DNA of 64,000 bases from Trichomonas vaginalis G3. Lineage: Eukaryota > Parabasalia > Trichomonadida > Trichomonadidae. Below the pieces are notes generated by a model. That model was not told where the DNA came from. It worked only from the letters and a program-made list of their open reading frames with translations, and did not search any database. Positions 21,236-31,918 of this stretch are shown one piece after another. How positions within the stretch are numbered: position 1 is the first letter of the stretch; each line of letters opens with the position of its first letter. The translations under genes and the position numbers were made by a program. The stretch is taken from NCBI RefSeq assembly GCF_026262505.1, contig NC_067207.1, forward strand, positions 5,340,252-5,404,251. Direction: 5' to 3'.

Positions 21236-21753
21236 CCTGATAAAAGGACCGGCCACAGCCGATAGAAACCGTTCATGAGAAAACCGCAAAATGCCTTTTT
21301 GATCATTTTCTGATTTTGATTTCGGATTTGATATTATTATACATTCTTCTTTCTTTAGCAAAACAAACATGAGAATTATTTGAAATTCGATTTCCACTAA
21401 TTCTTGTTTAGACTAATTGTTTTTAAATAAGGTAACATAGTATAATAAAATTGTTGCTTCATTTTGTTGATCTAGTATGATTTGTTTTCATATCTAGTTG
21501 AATATTGATTAATTTCTTGTTATGTCCTATGAACAGGTATTTTCAGCCATAAAAATGCTATTCATGTGATTGTACCTTTCAAGTATCAATTCAAACATGA
21601 GATATCGAATGTGTTTTCAGAATGAAATAATATAAGTAAAAATCTTAACAGACAATAAGTTCTATTGATAGGTATTGATAGACATTTTGGTTGTTGAGAT
21701 TTGAAAAAGTTCATTAATTTTGAAAGAATAAATAAACAAAACAATTTAATAAA
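21236..21753. other. Intergenic spacer
   Basis: About 520 AT-rich bases upstream of the ribosomal protein gene and downstream of the minus-strand LRR gene. No further gene is visible. Confidence 0.4.
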
Positions 21754-22557
21754 TTACTGTGCAGCTTGTTCGCATGCATTACGAAGAGCAGATAAGATAT
21801 TTTCGTTTGTTGGAAGTCCGATATCAATTCCAAATTCACTAAAAACATTTGCAACTTTGAATGCAAACTGTTCCTCGTTCTCTTCTTCCTCTTCTTCAAC
21901 TCCAAAATATTCTGCAGCATCTGCAAGCATCTTTTCTTGTCTATCTCTGAGAGATTGGATCAAGAAACAGTAGTTTTCATCACTGAATTCCTCTTCTTCA
22001 TCATTTTCGCTATTGTTTTCATCTGAATTCTGTTCGTTTTTGTATTCAACATTATAATCTTTGCAAATTTGTTCAAATTCTTCATCTGATGGAGGAGGAT
22101 ATGTAGCAATCCATCCAGCATTGATAAGATCTCGTGTAAAAGGTGGATATTGTTCAGCACGCTCAATAACTGACTGTGGAATTAAAGTTCCTGAAACAGA
22201 AGATAAAGCTTCTCCGAAAAGTAGATATAAAGTAAGTTTAAGTGTTTTTTCTTTTGATACAGGTGTATTTTTAATGCTAATTTTAGTTAAGGAAGGCATA
22301 TTTAAAAAATTCTTGAAATTTGCAATTTCTGTGTTGTCTGCAATAAATGTTGTAACGTTTGGTAATAATGGCATATTTTCAGCTGACTTAAAATCTGTTC
22401 TTGATAGGTTAAACGTTTTTATTAAATTTGAACTTTTCTTAAACTCAGGTAGAGTGAAAACTGTTTCAATAGGAAATTTTTGTGAATGAAAAGAAAGTTC
22501 TCCTGTCTTATGCATGAGCTTGATTCGCATCTTGATAATATCAGCTGAAGAATTCAT
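21754..22557 (-). CDS. Leucine-rich-repeat protein with acidic coiled region
   Basis: ATG 22557 gives 267 aa. Residues 30-115 show degenerate leucine-rich spacing (LPEFKKSSNLIKTFNLS, LPNVTTFIADNTEI, MPSLTKISIKNTPV). The centre has a conserved-looking AGWIATYPPPSDEEFEQICKDY, followed by Asn/Glu-rich low complexity and a C-terminal helix. This architecture resembles an abundant trichomonad family of small LRR proteins, but I cannot name it. The sequence GTGACAAATAAAA immediately precedes the start. Confidence 0.6.
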   Translation of the reverse strand: MNSSADIIKMRIKLMHKTGELSFHSQKFPIETVFTLPEFKKSSNLIKTFNLSRTDFKSAENMPLLPNVTTFIADNTEIANFKNFLNMPSLTKISIKNTPVSKEKTLKLTLYLLFGEALSSVSGTLIPQSVIERAEQYPPFTRDLINAGWIATYPPPSDEEFEQICKDYNVEYKNEQNSDENNSENDEEEEFSDENYCFLIQSLRDRQEKMLADAAEYFGVEEEEEENEEQFAFKVANVFSEFGIDIGLPTNENILSALRNACEQAAQ

Positions 22558-23437
22558 TTTTATTTGTCACTTTTTCAGCGCCAAATTTCTCCATCTCTGA
22601 TAATAGGACTGTCATACAATTTAAATCCGAAAAACTCTATCATTCTTGATGGTTGTATCTATTTGATCTAATCCAGCATATTTAATGCTAGATTGTTACT
22701 ATTGATTTCATATTGTATCGAAATAATGGCAATATGCATATAATATTATAGGATATTAATCATAAACTACTATGCATGACTATCTGTAGATTTGATCATT
22801 CGAAATGAACTTGATTTTTCTTTCCGGAATATTTGAATAGATAAGATACCTTTTGTCATTGTCTCATTTTCAAGAAACACTATTTTGGTGCATTTCGGTA
22901 CTAAGATAATGCTGAAATTGCAATATTTATTTCCTGTATTGAAAATCTATGAATATCAATATGATTTCAGAAGGTGTTTCAAGAGTATACTTCCCATACA
23001 TTGCAAATGTACATTGCATTTAAGAAAAAACAGCTAATAAAAATTGGTGAAGAAAGAAATATGATTTATCCATAAAAATTCAAATAGATTTGGAATAAAG
23101 AGAGAATAAAGCATCAACAAATGATTCTACTCTTAAGATATTTGACTGATTCAAACGATCGGTAATTCCAAAAATGATGACGTTTGACAATATCAAACCT
23201 CACAATTATTTGAGACGGATAGGAATAATTAATGGAAATTAAAAGTCGATTTCTTGAAGATATGAAATCTATTTGAGATATTTAGCATATGATATTTGTT
23301 AATAAAATTTTGGATCAAAAATTGAGACTATTTTCAATATTTTGGATCACAAAATAATTTGATACTTTTGTTTATCTTCTGGAATACAATGAAAAATAAT
23401 TTTTAGTAATTAACAAAAAACTGACACCTCAAAAAAT
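22558..23437. other. Divergent intergenic region
   Basis: About 880 AT-rich bases between divergently transcribed genes (LRR on minus, transporter on plus). It must hold both promoters, but no clear initiator was found. Confidence 0.4.
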
Positions 23438-24670
23438 ATGGAATTCTCAGCAAAACGTGCCTGGCTCATTATTGCTAGTTTAGCTGCTGCAGTAGGTTAT
23501 GTATTAATAGTTCTTTTAAGAGCTGAAGCCAAATATAAAGCTTATCTCGCAATTATTGCTATAATAGTAAACATGATGATAAAATTTAGTTCTTTCTCAT
23601 TCCAAGGATGCTACGAAAAGATGGCGATATCAGGAGAAGTCCAGCAATTCCGCTGGCTGCTGATAACAATCATTGTCGTAAATTTATTTGTCTCAGTTCT
23701 CAAATACTTCCCTCAGTACGAGCCGCTGTTCCTCAGGAACCTCCACCAAGGGTATTTCGACCAGTCACAGCCCGTCGGAGTGAAGACAATCGTCGGTTCC
23801 CTGATCTTCGGAGTCGGAATGCAGCTTTCTTCCGGCTGCATACTTGGCATGTTCACAGGAATCGGAGATGGTTCCCCGAGGTCATTCATCGCAATCGCGA
23901 CTTGCATTGTCGGATCTACAGTTGGAACTTTGGATTCTGTCTACTCCTGGTATACAGGACTCCAGAGGAGCACTAAGCCAATGAAGATACACTTCGGTAT
24001 CATGCTCGCGATACTTATTGGATTAATCCTGATAACTTTCGCGGCAGAACGCATCGTAATGGGTTACAAGAAGACATATGAAGCCCCTGTCAACCTTCTC
24101 CTCAACGAAAACATTGAAAAACCAAGTCATATCAAGGAAATTATTCTTAAGGTCGTTCAAGTCGGAACCGCACTTATTGCAGGGGGTGGCCTTGGTGTCT
24201 TCTACCTTTTGTACGGATCGATGGTGAATTTGGAGGAAGGAATACCTGTATTCGGTGCAAGGATTCTTCAGGTCTGCGGATTGCATCCGGAGTCTTGGTT
24301 GTACTTCAGCGGAAAGGTAATCCCTGAGAATCTCCTCTCAAACACTTCGATCATCGTAAATATCGGACTGATTATCGGTTCTTTCATCGCAAGTACGATA
24401 ATGGGAACCTTCGGAAATGTCGAGAAATCGGATGCCGTGGCCTGTATCAAAGGAGCGATTGGAGGATTCTTAGTTGGCTTATCTTCTCGAATTTCGAATG
24501 GTTGCACCGTCAGCATTGTTATAGGAGGCATGGCCTCATCTTCAATGCACGGAATCTTGTGGCTAGTTGGCTCTATTATCGGTTGCTTCGCAACATTGAA
24601 ATTAACTCAGTTAGTTACGATGAAGAAGAAGACTTCTGATGACGTAGCCGCTTACGCTGTTATCCCGTGA
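23438..24670 (+). CDS. YeeE/YedE (TsuA-type) thiosulfate uptake transporter
   Basis: The 410-aa protein has about ten membrane helices. It contains both halves of the Sulf_transp fold: GVGMQLSSGCILGMFTGIGDG (Cys134) and LSSRISNGCTVSIVIGG (Cys356), plus a further membrane Cys58 in SFQGCYEK. In bacterial YeeE/TsuA such central cysteines relay thiosulfate through the pore. Thiosulfate uptake in a trichomonad would feed cysteine synthesis, which is inference. The central region (about 23700-24600) is richer in GC than its flanks, and the family is mainly bacterial, so transfer is likely. The gene is intact. Confidence 0.85.
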   Translation: MEFSAKRAWLIIASLAAAVGYVLIVLLRAEAKYKAYLAIIAIIVNMMIKFSSFSFQGCYEKMAISGEVQQFRWLLITIIVVNLFVSVLKYFPQYEPLFLRNLHQGYFDQSQPVGVKTIVGSLIFGVGMQLSSGCILGMFTGIGDGSPRSFIAIATCIVGSTVGTLDSVYSWYTGLQRSTKPMKIHFGIMLAILIGLILITFAAERIVMGYKKTYEAPVNLLLNENIEKPSHIKEIILKVVQVGTALIAGGGLGVFYLLYGSMVNLEEGIPVFGARILQVCGLHPESWLYFSGKVIPENLLSNTSIIVNIGLIIGSFIASTIMGTFGNVEKSDAVACIKGAIGGFLVGLSSRISNGCTVSIVIGGMASSSMHGILWLVGSIIGCFATLKLTQLVTMKKKTSDDVAAYAVIP

Positions 24671-25709
24671 ACAAGTTTATCATTATGTTTGTTTTATATG
24701 TAAAAAAATTTACATTTTCGTTAATTATGGGTTTTTGTGTTGAGTTTTTTGTTTTAACTGTTTTACAGTTGTCTAAGTTGTAACTTTCAAAGGGAAAATA
24801 TTTGTAATCGTTGAAAATTTTGAAATTTGCGATTTTAAAAAATCGAAAAGATACTGCAATTTTGGGCTTGTTGAAGCTATCTAATGAAAACAAATGCACC
24901 TGGAGCAGCAGAAAGCTGTGATATTCTTACTAACGCTCCCTTTTAGCAACGAGTACCAATGACGGCAGTTGGCATCATACTTGCACTCACAATTTTGAAA
25001 GAAATGATTTAAGACAAAAGTTAATCAGTACATAATGTATATTAATATTATCCCAAATTTTAAAAAAATTATTTCATTCAAAATTTTTAATATTTTCTTT
25101 TGGCTTGATTTCAATGTGATTACTATTTACTGGATATGTATTAATAAAATTTAACTTCAGATTCAAATTTTAAATTGATCTCGATAATTTTCATAAAATC
25201 AATCAGAAAAACATATATGGCTCACTATGATCTTATTTCGTAGATCAAAAAAATTGATGACGCTTAAAAGATTTCCATGATTTTAAATTCAAATAGGAGC
25301 AATCATTAAATTAACTCCTTTTACCATTAAAACAGACCATAACATCACTATGTAAGAAACATATCTTATTGTACTAAAGCTCATTTCCCAGATATGTCTA
25401 ATGAAAAACTGGATGGACTCCTCTTCACTGTGCATCAAAAAAATTCTTCAAAATTTGAACCTCTAAAAGTACTTTTTTCCCTATGATTGAAATGATATTT
25501 TGCTGAATAAACATTATGAAAGCAGATATTCGTCATTATTTGTCTTTCTGCTATTTCAGAAATAATAATTGATATCCCATGGAAGATCAAAGTAAAAGTA
25601 AGACAGAAACTACTTAAAAGTTTTATGTACAAAAATACAGTAAATAATGTGAAGAAAATTCTATAAAAACTTTAAAACTAATCAACAAAAATAAAAATAA
25701 TATAATAAC
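24671..25709. other. Convergent AT-rich intergenic region
   Basis: About 1 kb without a recognisable gene. A less AT-rich patch near 24890-24990 is present, but its frames are short. Confidence 0.4.
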
Positions 25710-26978
25710 TCAAGATCCAACAGGCATTGCTGCTTCTTCTAAGATCTGGAAGACAGGAATATCTCCCTGGAAAGCAGCATATCCTAAAACAAGTTTTTGT
25801 CTGTCACCTTTTTCGACTTCTTTTGACAGTTTATTAATTCTTTCTGCAACTTCATCTCTTTTGAGATAAGGATCCAATCTCTTCTTGAGAAGCATCTCTA
25901 CACTACCAAGTTTATCAGGTGTGTTCTCAGGAAGGTCTTCGCCAAGCAAACAATGCCTCCAAATGCTCAAATTTTCTTTTAATCTATCGTCACTTTTTTC
26001 TAAAAGTGACAAACAGACTGACCAATCAGGAATCAATTGTATTGGGACATTGAAGACCTTTCTGTTTGATTTATATACTCTTTCTATGAAATTAATGTCT
26101 CCTGCGAACAAGTTTGGAACTGCTGCTGCAATTCCAGCCGCGCATTGGTCATCCATGAAGTTTTCCATGCAGAACTTCCATAATGCGGCTGATGTATTGT
26201 AGCAGCCTCTTCTGAAACAGAATGTAGCAATGTAAGCAGCGAGATTTTGGAATGCACCTGCAGCTTCACCGACAAAGATAGTTTTTGTAGGTTTAAAGTT
26301 GGTAGGTAGTGTTTGCTGAAGGATCCAAGTTAATCTGAGAGCTAAATCTGTTGCAACATTAAATTCACGTTGGAATAAGGCAACATTGCATGCTGGATAG
26401 AGTAATTGAGGGCAGAATGGCTCGATTGGAAGTATTTGTAAGGCATCTTGGATGATTGATCCTTGTACTCTGAGTTCTTCGAGTTTTGCAAATTGTTTCT
26501 TGCAAGACAAGCCGTATTCAGTAAATGTGACCTCAAATTTATCTCCAGGGAGTTCTCTGACTCTGTATGATGAAGAAACAACGCTTGGCCACTCACGTCT
26601 TCTGTTGATAAATTTGTTATAAGGAGCACTTTTTGGAATTTTTGCGGCATCTGCGAATGCTTGCTCATCGTATCGATCTATAAGCTCTTGTGCCACATTG
26701 AATTTCAAACGATCGTTTATTTCGCGCTTTGGTGCATTATGTGTTTCTCTCTTCTTCTGTTGTTGCATAAGTTCCATAAATTCAGCATCAATGTCTTTCT
26801 CTTTTGGCTCATCTTGTTTTGGTTTCGAAGGAGGTGGTGGTGGAGTATTCTGAATTACTGGGGCTGGAGGAATATAAATTTCCTTTTTCTCCTCGCCTTC
26901 GTCATCTTCCTCACCTCCCTCGTAATCTGAGCTTGACATTAATGCAGCAAATGGATTATCATCGTCAGATGAACTCAT
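25710..26978 (-). CDS. TCF25/Rqc1-like protein
   Basis: ATG 26978 gives 422 aa. The acidic Ser/Asp/Glu N terminus with a proline run (residues 1-60) and the alpha-helical middle match the TCF25/Rqc1 layout. Supporting segments are LQILPIEPFCPQLLYPAC, then the pair LAAYIATFCFRRGCYNTSAALWKFC and FIERVYKSNRKVF. Rqc1/TCF25 joins Ltn1 on stalled 60S subunits in ribosome quality control. The protein is shorter than the human one (about 680 aa). The assignment is by motif order and is not certain. Confidence 0.6.
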   Translation of the reverse strand: MSSSDDDNPFAALMSSSDYEGGEEDDEGEEKKEIYIPPAPVIQNTPPPPPSKPKQDEPKEKDIDAEFMELMQQQKKRETHNAPKREINDRLKFNVAQELIDRYDEQAFADAAKIPKSAPYNKFINRRREWPSVVSSSYRVRELPGDKFEVTFTEYGLSCKKQFAKLEELRVQGSIIQDALQILPIEPFCPQLLYPACNVALFQREFNVATDLALRLTWILQQTLPTNFKPTKTIFVGEAAGAFQNLAAYIATFCFRRGCYNTSAALWKFCMENFMDDQCAAGIAAAVPNLFAGDINFIERVYKSNRKVFNVPIQLIPDWSVCLSLLEKSDDRLKENLSIWRHCLLGEDLPENTPDKLGSVEMLLKKRLDPYLKRDEVAERINKLSKEVEKGDRQKLVLGYAAFQGDIPVFQILEEAAMPVGS

Positions 26979-27084
26979 TTTTTTTTAGGGGGGATATTTT
27001 CACGGGGAAATAAACCAATAAAACAATGAAAACAAGAGCATTACTTTACTACTTGCAAAATATTCGTGCTTAATTTGTCCTTTC

Positions 27085-27300
27085 ACATGGTTCAAATAAC
27101 AGCGAAAATTATAAATGGTGAAACAGCTCTTTATAATGCAGTAGATCATATTAGTAAAACAACAATCGATCTTCTTATTTCACATAACGCGGTGGACAAA
27201 ATGTATCTGAAGAAATTGCATTTATATCATAGCAATTAAAGATTGTAAAGAAACAGTAGAACTCCTTGTTTCACATGGTACAAAATTAATCTTAATAGAT
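27085..27300 (+). pseudogene. Ankyrin-repeat gene remnant
   Basis: The plus strand reads NGETALYNAVDHISKTTIDLLISH from about 27115, and then, after a shift, IAIKDCKETVELLVSHGTK from about 27232. These are two ankyrin units with the same ISHG/VSHG motif seen in the remnant at 6.1-6.5 kb. Frame changes and stops show decay. Confidence 0.7.
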
Positions 27301-27525
27301 TTTACCGTAATAAAAAAAATATGCAAATTCAAAATGTATCATTATAAGTATATATATCTTCAAACAATAATACAGAAATGAAGTCATAACAAATATTAAT
27401 TATGCAGATATTTCGTAACTCAAAAAAATGTTGAAGTTGTCTTCTTTGTATCACAGGTTTTGTATTATATTTATACTTAACTCTAAAAGTGCCCAATTAA
27501 AATACAATTGGCTGAAAAAAAAATA

Positions 27526-29023
27526 TTAAGAAACAAGAAGAAAGCAAAATAAAGTAGTATAATAGTTCAGAATGGATAATTTGAATAAGCAAGTGTTGCA
27601 TGGACTGATTGGGATGAAATGGATGATCGATCGATCTGCAGGTGAATCTCGAAACAAATTATCAGGATTGATATAAACTCTAGATTCATGATTCTGGATT
27701 TCAATGTATTCAATAGCATTACATACAGTAAAGAAATAGTTTTGAATCGTGCGAACTGTTGGTGGAAATCTGACATATTTCGTGATGCTATTAAATGCAA
27801 ATGCAGCAATCCAAATAAGTTCAACGCCATTAGGAACTACAATGTATTTCTCGTTTCGGTTTGGAGGCCAATAATACAAAATGGTCTGATCTTTTGAAAA
27901 CAAAACTCCATCGATATCTTTGAAATTTCGATTTAAATCGGATACTTTAATACTCTTTATAGTATAAAGAACATCGAATGATTGAAGAGGAGAAACTTCC
28001 TGAAGCGAAGATGGTAAATAGACATTTTCAACTTTTGTTTGAAAGAATACATCATTACCTATTTTCAATAAGGCGTCATTAAATGAAACATTGACTAAAT
28101 TCGTGAAGTGTTGGAATGCTAAATCAGCAATATTATCAAATCCATACGTACTGTGTGCAAAGTTCGTTGTCATATATGTAAAGAATGTTTGGATTAGAAA
28201 AACAGCTGTGAGAAAGGTATCTTATTCCTCTTCCTACAATAACAGAGCTGAGATTAGAAATATTGTAAAAGTATGTATCAGTATATGTAATAGACATATT
28301 TCTATTTGTTGTAAAGATGTATAATGATTGATTTACTTCATAATAAGTGGAATAGTATTCTTGATGAATATAATTAATGTAAATTGGTTTGCTTATGCCA
28401 ACAAATGCATACTCACCTTTTTCAAATGTTGAATCGGCTTGATTATCGTATCGAAATATTGAAATATTAATATAGGGTAAATTTGGAGTTGGTGATGCAT
28501 ACATTATGTTGTAAACTTGCGTAACTGTTTGAGGAATCAATAAATGTTGCAAAAAACATATATTATTCGTAGAGGAGTCAAAAAAACTAGTTACACCATA
28601 CGGGACAGAATATATTGGAGATTTTTTCGCCGAAGGATATGTCATTAATGTCGTAAAATTCCTATCATAAAGTACGCCATCAAGAACTGAAAAATATTGA
28701 TGATTTGGATCTATTGTAAACTCTTCAAGTGTATATTGCCAATCAAATGAGCCTTTTGGTGAAATATTTTTCAAATTAAAAGGAATATGAAAAGTTTTAA
28801 GTTTTGTAGAATGAATGACACTATTGCCTATGCTAATAATTGAATCAGGAAGTTCAAGTGTTTCTAGATTAGTATAGTTCCTGAAAGCTTCATCTACAAC
28901 GTTTAGTACGTCGCCATAAACTAAAACATGAACGGCAGTCGAATTATACTCTGGTGGGCCTTTTACTGTTGGCCCAGAGTTGATGATTAGCGTCGAATTT
29001 GATTCTATAAAAGTCCACGTCAA
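27526..29023 (-). pseudogene. BspA-like LRR surface protein, start lost and frameshifted
   Basis: Two overlapping frames (29023-28136 and 28173-27526) together encode about 490 codons of BspA/LRR_5 sequence. The N-terminal WTFIESNSTLIIN is typical, followed by LETLELPDSIISIGNSV repeats and, in the second frame, VRFPPTVRTIQNYFF. The frame changes at about 28140-28175. The first frame has no ATG: a TAA precedes it by two codons, so start and signal peptide are missing. The C terminus is hydrophobic and may be the remains of the membrane anchor. Members of this family lie on the trichomonad surface. Confidence 0.75.
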
Positions 29024-29609
29024 GGTTTAAATGTTAAAAATCTCTCATAAAAAATATTAAAATCTTTTATCGTTTTCTGATTTTTGACGTGTAAATCGAC
29101 AGATTGCATTGAAAAAAATAGATCTGGATGTCAAGCAAAGAACGCGAGTTCCTTGAGCAAGTCATTCCGATTTTCGCAATTGATATCTTAGATTAACGTT
29201 AGTTGTGTATTGGCATAAAAATAGAACTTGATCTTCCATTATTTTCCAAAATTTTGAATCTCAGATGGCGAATAATAACTTTGGACTCACAGTTAGCGTG
29301 CATATGCATTAATTTCGTTGATTTGCATATATTTCAGCTTCCTGTTATTAAATTCATCAAAATAACGTAATTTTTGTCAGCAGATGAAGAAATTTCAAAT
29401 TATAGTAAATGATATGATAAGCATCATGATTTCTGATAGAAATTAGAATTAAAATTACTCGCGCCATTAAATTGAATGCTTTTTCAAACATTTGAAAACT
29501 TGCTGCGAAATATAAAGTTTGTTGCTTTCATATTTCTTATTAAGAAGACATAAATATAATATGTGTTATCAAAAGCCGCAATATTTCATCCATTCAAAAA
29601 TTTTTAATA
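29024..29609. other. AT-rich intergenic region
   Basis: About 590 bases between the BspA pseudogene and the transposon at 29612; no gene is recognised. Confidence 0.4.
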
Positions 29610-29839
29610 TACCGTAGGTTGAATAGCCCGAGACCAATTTCAAAGGTCGTGTACCAATAAAAAATTTTGAATCAATTTACACAACGTGCCCATTTTACTC
29701 ACTCAATATTTGAGAAAATAATTCAATTTTGAGAAGAATGGTCCTCTGCGTTTTGAGTGAGTGACGAAAAAAATCTCAGAAAAATTGAATGAGTTTTTAT
29801 GGCCATGAACCAAATTTGTGAAGTTCCCGTTTAAAAAAA

Positions 29840-30595
29840 ATGCAACCAAGAACACGAATTCCCGAGTTTGCAGAATTAGAAAACTATAAAAATCTTGGGC
29901 TATTGACCCAGATGCAACTCGATTTACTCTATCGAAGAGTAAATGGCGAGTCTTATCAACAAATACGGAATGTTTACTCAATTTCAAAGACGACAGTAGC
30001 ACGCGCAATCATGCGCACTGCTACTTGTCGTTCATGGACAAAAGGTCAGTCAGGGGGTGGTATGACCCATTTGTCACTACCAGATGAAATGCAGTTCAAA
30101 AAACTTGTTCAAGAGATGGCAGACGACTTGAACTGTATTACAACATCAATGGCCATTGCTGTCTGTACGGAATTACAAAATAGGAGATTAAAATTTGCGG
30201 CGCGGGTACTAATCGCTGCAAGATGCCCGCATCTTCTAGCGAAGCTCGATGATTACTGCCCATCGCCATCCCGTGGCTGGCTTAATCATATCGCCACAAG
30301 ATTGTCAATTCGGATTGTGAGCTCCCAAACTATTGATATGCTCCGACGCTCTACCTGTGACGCAAACCATATTCGCCACAATCCGAATTACAATTATTTT
30401 TGGTTTTATATTTTTTGTGAGCTGCATAATGGAGTGAGGAAGCATCTTGATGAAGAGAGGAAGCACCTTGATCAAGAGAGGAAGTACTTTGAAGAAGAGA
30501 GGAATCACTTTGTTGAAGAGAGGAAGCATCTTGATCAAGAGAGGAAGCACCTTGATGAAGAGAGGAAGCTGCATGATGGATGCATGATGGAGTGA
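29840..30595 (+). CDS. CENPB/pogo-type HTH protein with heptad-repeat tail
   Basis: ATG 29840 gives 251 aa. Residues 20-65 form a first helix-turn-helix (YQQIRNVYSISKTTVARAI). Residues 85-155 form a second, ending in PSRGWLNHIATRLSIRI, the hallmark of CENPB/Tc5-type DNA-binding domains of pogo-like transposases. The catalytic DDE domain is absent. Instead the tail from residue 197 is a seven-residue repeat (RKHLDEE, RKHLDQE, RKYFEEE and similar), encoded by an imperfect 21-bp tandem repeat and predicted to form a charged coiled coil. It lies inside an inverted-repeat element and is probably its DNA-binding remnant. Confidence 0.65.
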   Translation: MQPRTRIPEFAELENYKNLGLLTQMQLDLLYRRVNGESYQQIRNVYSISKTTVARAIMRTATCRSWTKGQSGGGMTHLSLPDEMQFKKLVQEMADDLNCITTSMAIAVCTELQNRRLKFAARVLIAARCPHLLAKLDDYCPSPSRGWLNHIATRLSIRIVSSQTIDMLRRSTCDANHIRHNPNYNYFWFYIFCELHNGVRKHLDEERKHLDQERKYFEEERNHFVEERKHLDQERKHLDEERKLHDGCMME

Positions 30596-30620
30596 GGAAG
30601 CATCTTGATGAAGAGAGGAA

Positions 30621-31270
30621 GCGTAAGAACCGATAACATTTACAAAATATTAAATTTATTTTGTAAATTTTCCAAAAGCCTTAGTACCAATGTAATATAA
30701 ATGCTCCAAAAATACCATCCCTCCTTCCAAAAGCGTAAGAACCGATAACATTTACAAAATATTAAATTTATTTTGTAAATTTTCCAAAAGCCTTAGTACC
30801 AATGTAATATAAATGCTCCAAAAATACCATCCCTCCTTCCAAAAGCGTAAGAACCGATAACATTTACAAAATATTAAATTTATTTTGTAAATTTTCCAAA
30901 AGCCTTAGTACCAATGTAATATAAATGCTCCAAAAATACCATCCCTCCTTCCAAAAGCGTAAGAACCGATAACATTTACAAAATATTAAATTTATTTTGT
31001 AAATTTTCCAAAAGCCTTAGTACCAATGTAATATAAATGCTCCAAAATACCATCCCTCCTTCAAAAGCGTAAGAACCGATAACATTTACAAAATATTAAA
31101 TTTATTTTGTAAATTTTCCAAAAGCCTTAGTACCAATGTAATATAAATGCTCCAAAAATACCATCCCTCCTTCCAAAAGCGTAAGAACCGATAACATTTA
31201 CAAAATATTAAATTTATTTTGTAAATTTTCCAAAAGCCTTAGTACCAATATAATATAAATGCACTAAAAA
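30621..31270 (+). repeat. Six-copy 112-bp minisatellite
   Basis: Units start GCGTAAGAACCGATAACA at 30621, 30733, 30845, 30957, 31067 and 31179, with period 112 (one unit is 110). Copies are almost identical. Each holds a perfect 11-bp inverted repeat TTTACAAAATA...TATTTTGTAAA around a 7-base AT spacer. Confidence 0.95.
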
Positions 31271-31294
31271 CCCAAATGCCAATAGCATGTATTC

Positions 31295-31387
31295 AAAAAA
31301 TGCAATTCAATACAAATTTGATTGCATTTTTTGAGATGGAAGTGTATCTGAATTCACAATTGTAATCCACGAATACACTTCCATCTC
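31295..31387. repeat. Two consecutive hairpins at the transposon right side
   Basis: Arms 31295-31306 / 31321-31332 (AAAAAATGCAAT) and arms 31333-31347 / 31373-31387 (GAGATGGAAGTGTAT) are perfect inverted pairs lying end to end. Confidence 0.85.
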
Positions 31388-31918
31388 ATTGATAAGAGGC
31401 TAATGTTTTTCTCATTAATAAGGCGCTGTTGGCCTCTATCCATAGCCGAAGTGATATTAACGTATGTTAACGTACAAAGTAAAAACATGTTTTTTCTTTT
31501 TAAAATCATTTAGTAATTAATAATATTTAGCACTCATAGTAAAAACATTAAAATTTATAAGAATCGTTATGAAGAAAAATTGAGAACTTATGATTTTTAT
31601 TTAAGAAAATGATTAAATAATATATAAATAACCATATAAACAACATTTTAGATTCCTCTGAAAAGGGTATCTCAAATTGGTCTATGACCAATTGAATGGT
31701 TCGCCGGTTATTCAAGGTACGGTAAAAAGTATTGAAACTAAGTATGTTGAATATAATTTAAAGATCGTAAATATCATAAAATTTTATTAATAATAAAAGG
31801 TGATTTGTCACTTTTATAAGGCTTTTTGAGTGAATTTCTGCCTTATCTCAAATTTGAAAATACGAAGGAAAATTTTGAGACAGCTCTCAATCATCAGTCT
31901 GATAAATTTTGTTCGAAT

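Larger units (their letters stand above)
29612..31722. mobile_element. 2.1-kb DNA transposon with CENPB-type HTH gene, TA target
   Basis: The left end CCGTAGGTTGAATAGCC and the complement of the right end (CCGTACCTTGAATAACC) form an imperfect inverted terminus, each next to TA (29610-29611 and 31723-31724). Inside are an HTH protein gene, a six-copy 112-bp minisatellite and two hairpins near the right end. The HTH type and TA target fit the pogo/Tc1-mariner superfamily. No DDE catalytic domain is visible, so it is non-autonomous. Confidence 0.7.

Noticed and set aside
23438..24670. Transporter gene as bacterial contamination
   Set aside because: It is embedded in continuous AT-rich trichomonad sequence with host genes on both sides; transfer is the simpler reading.
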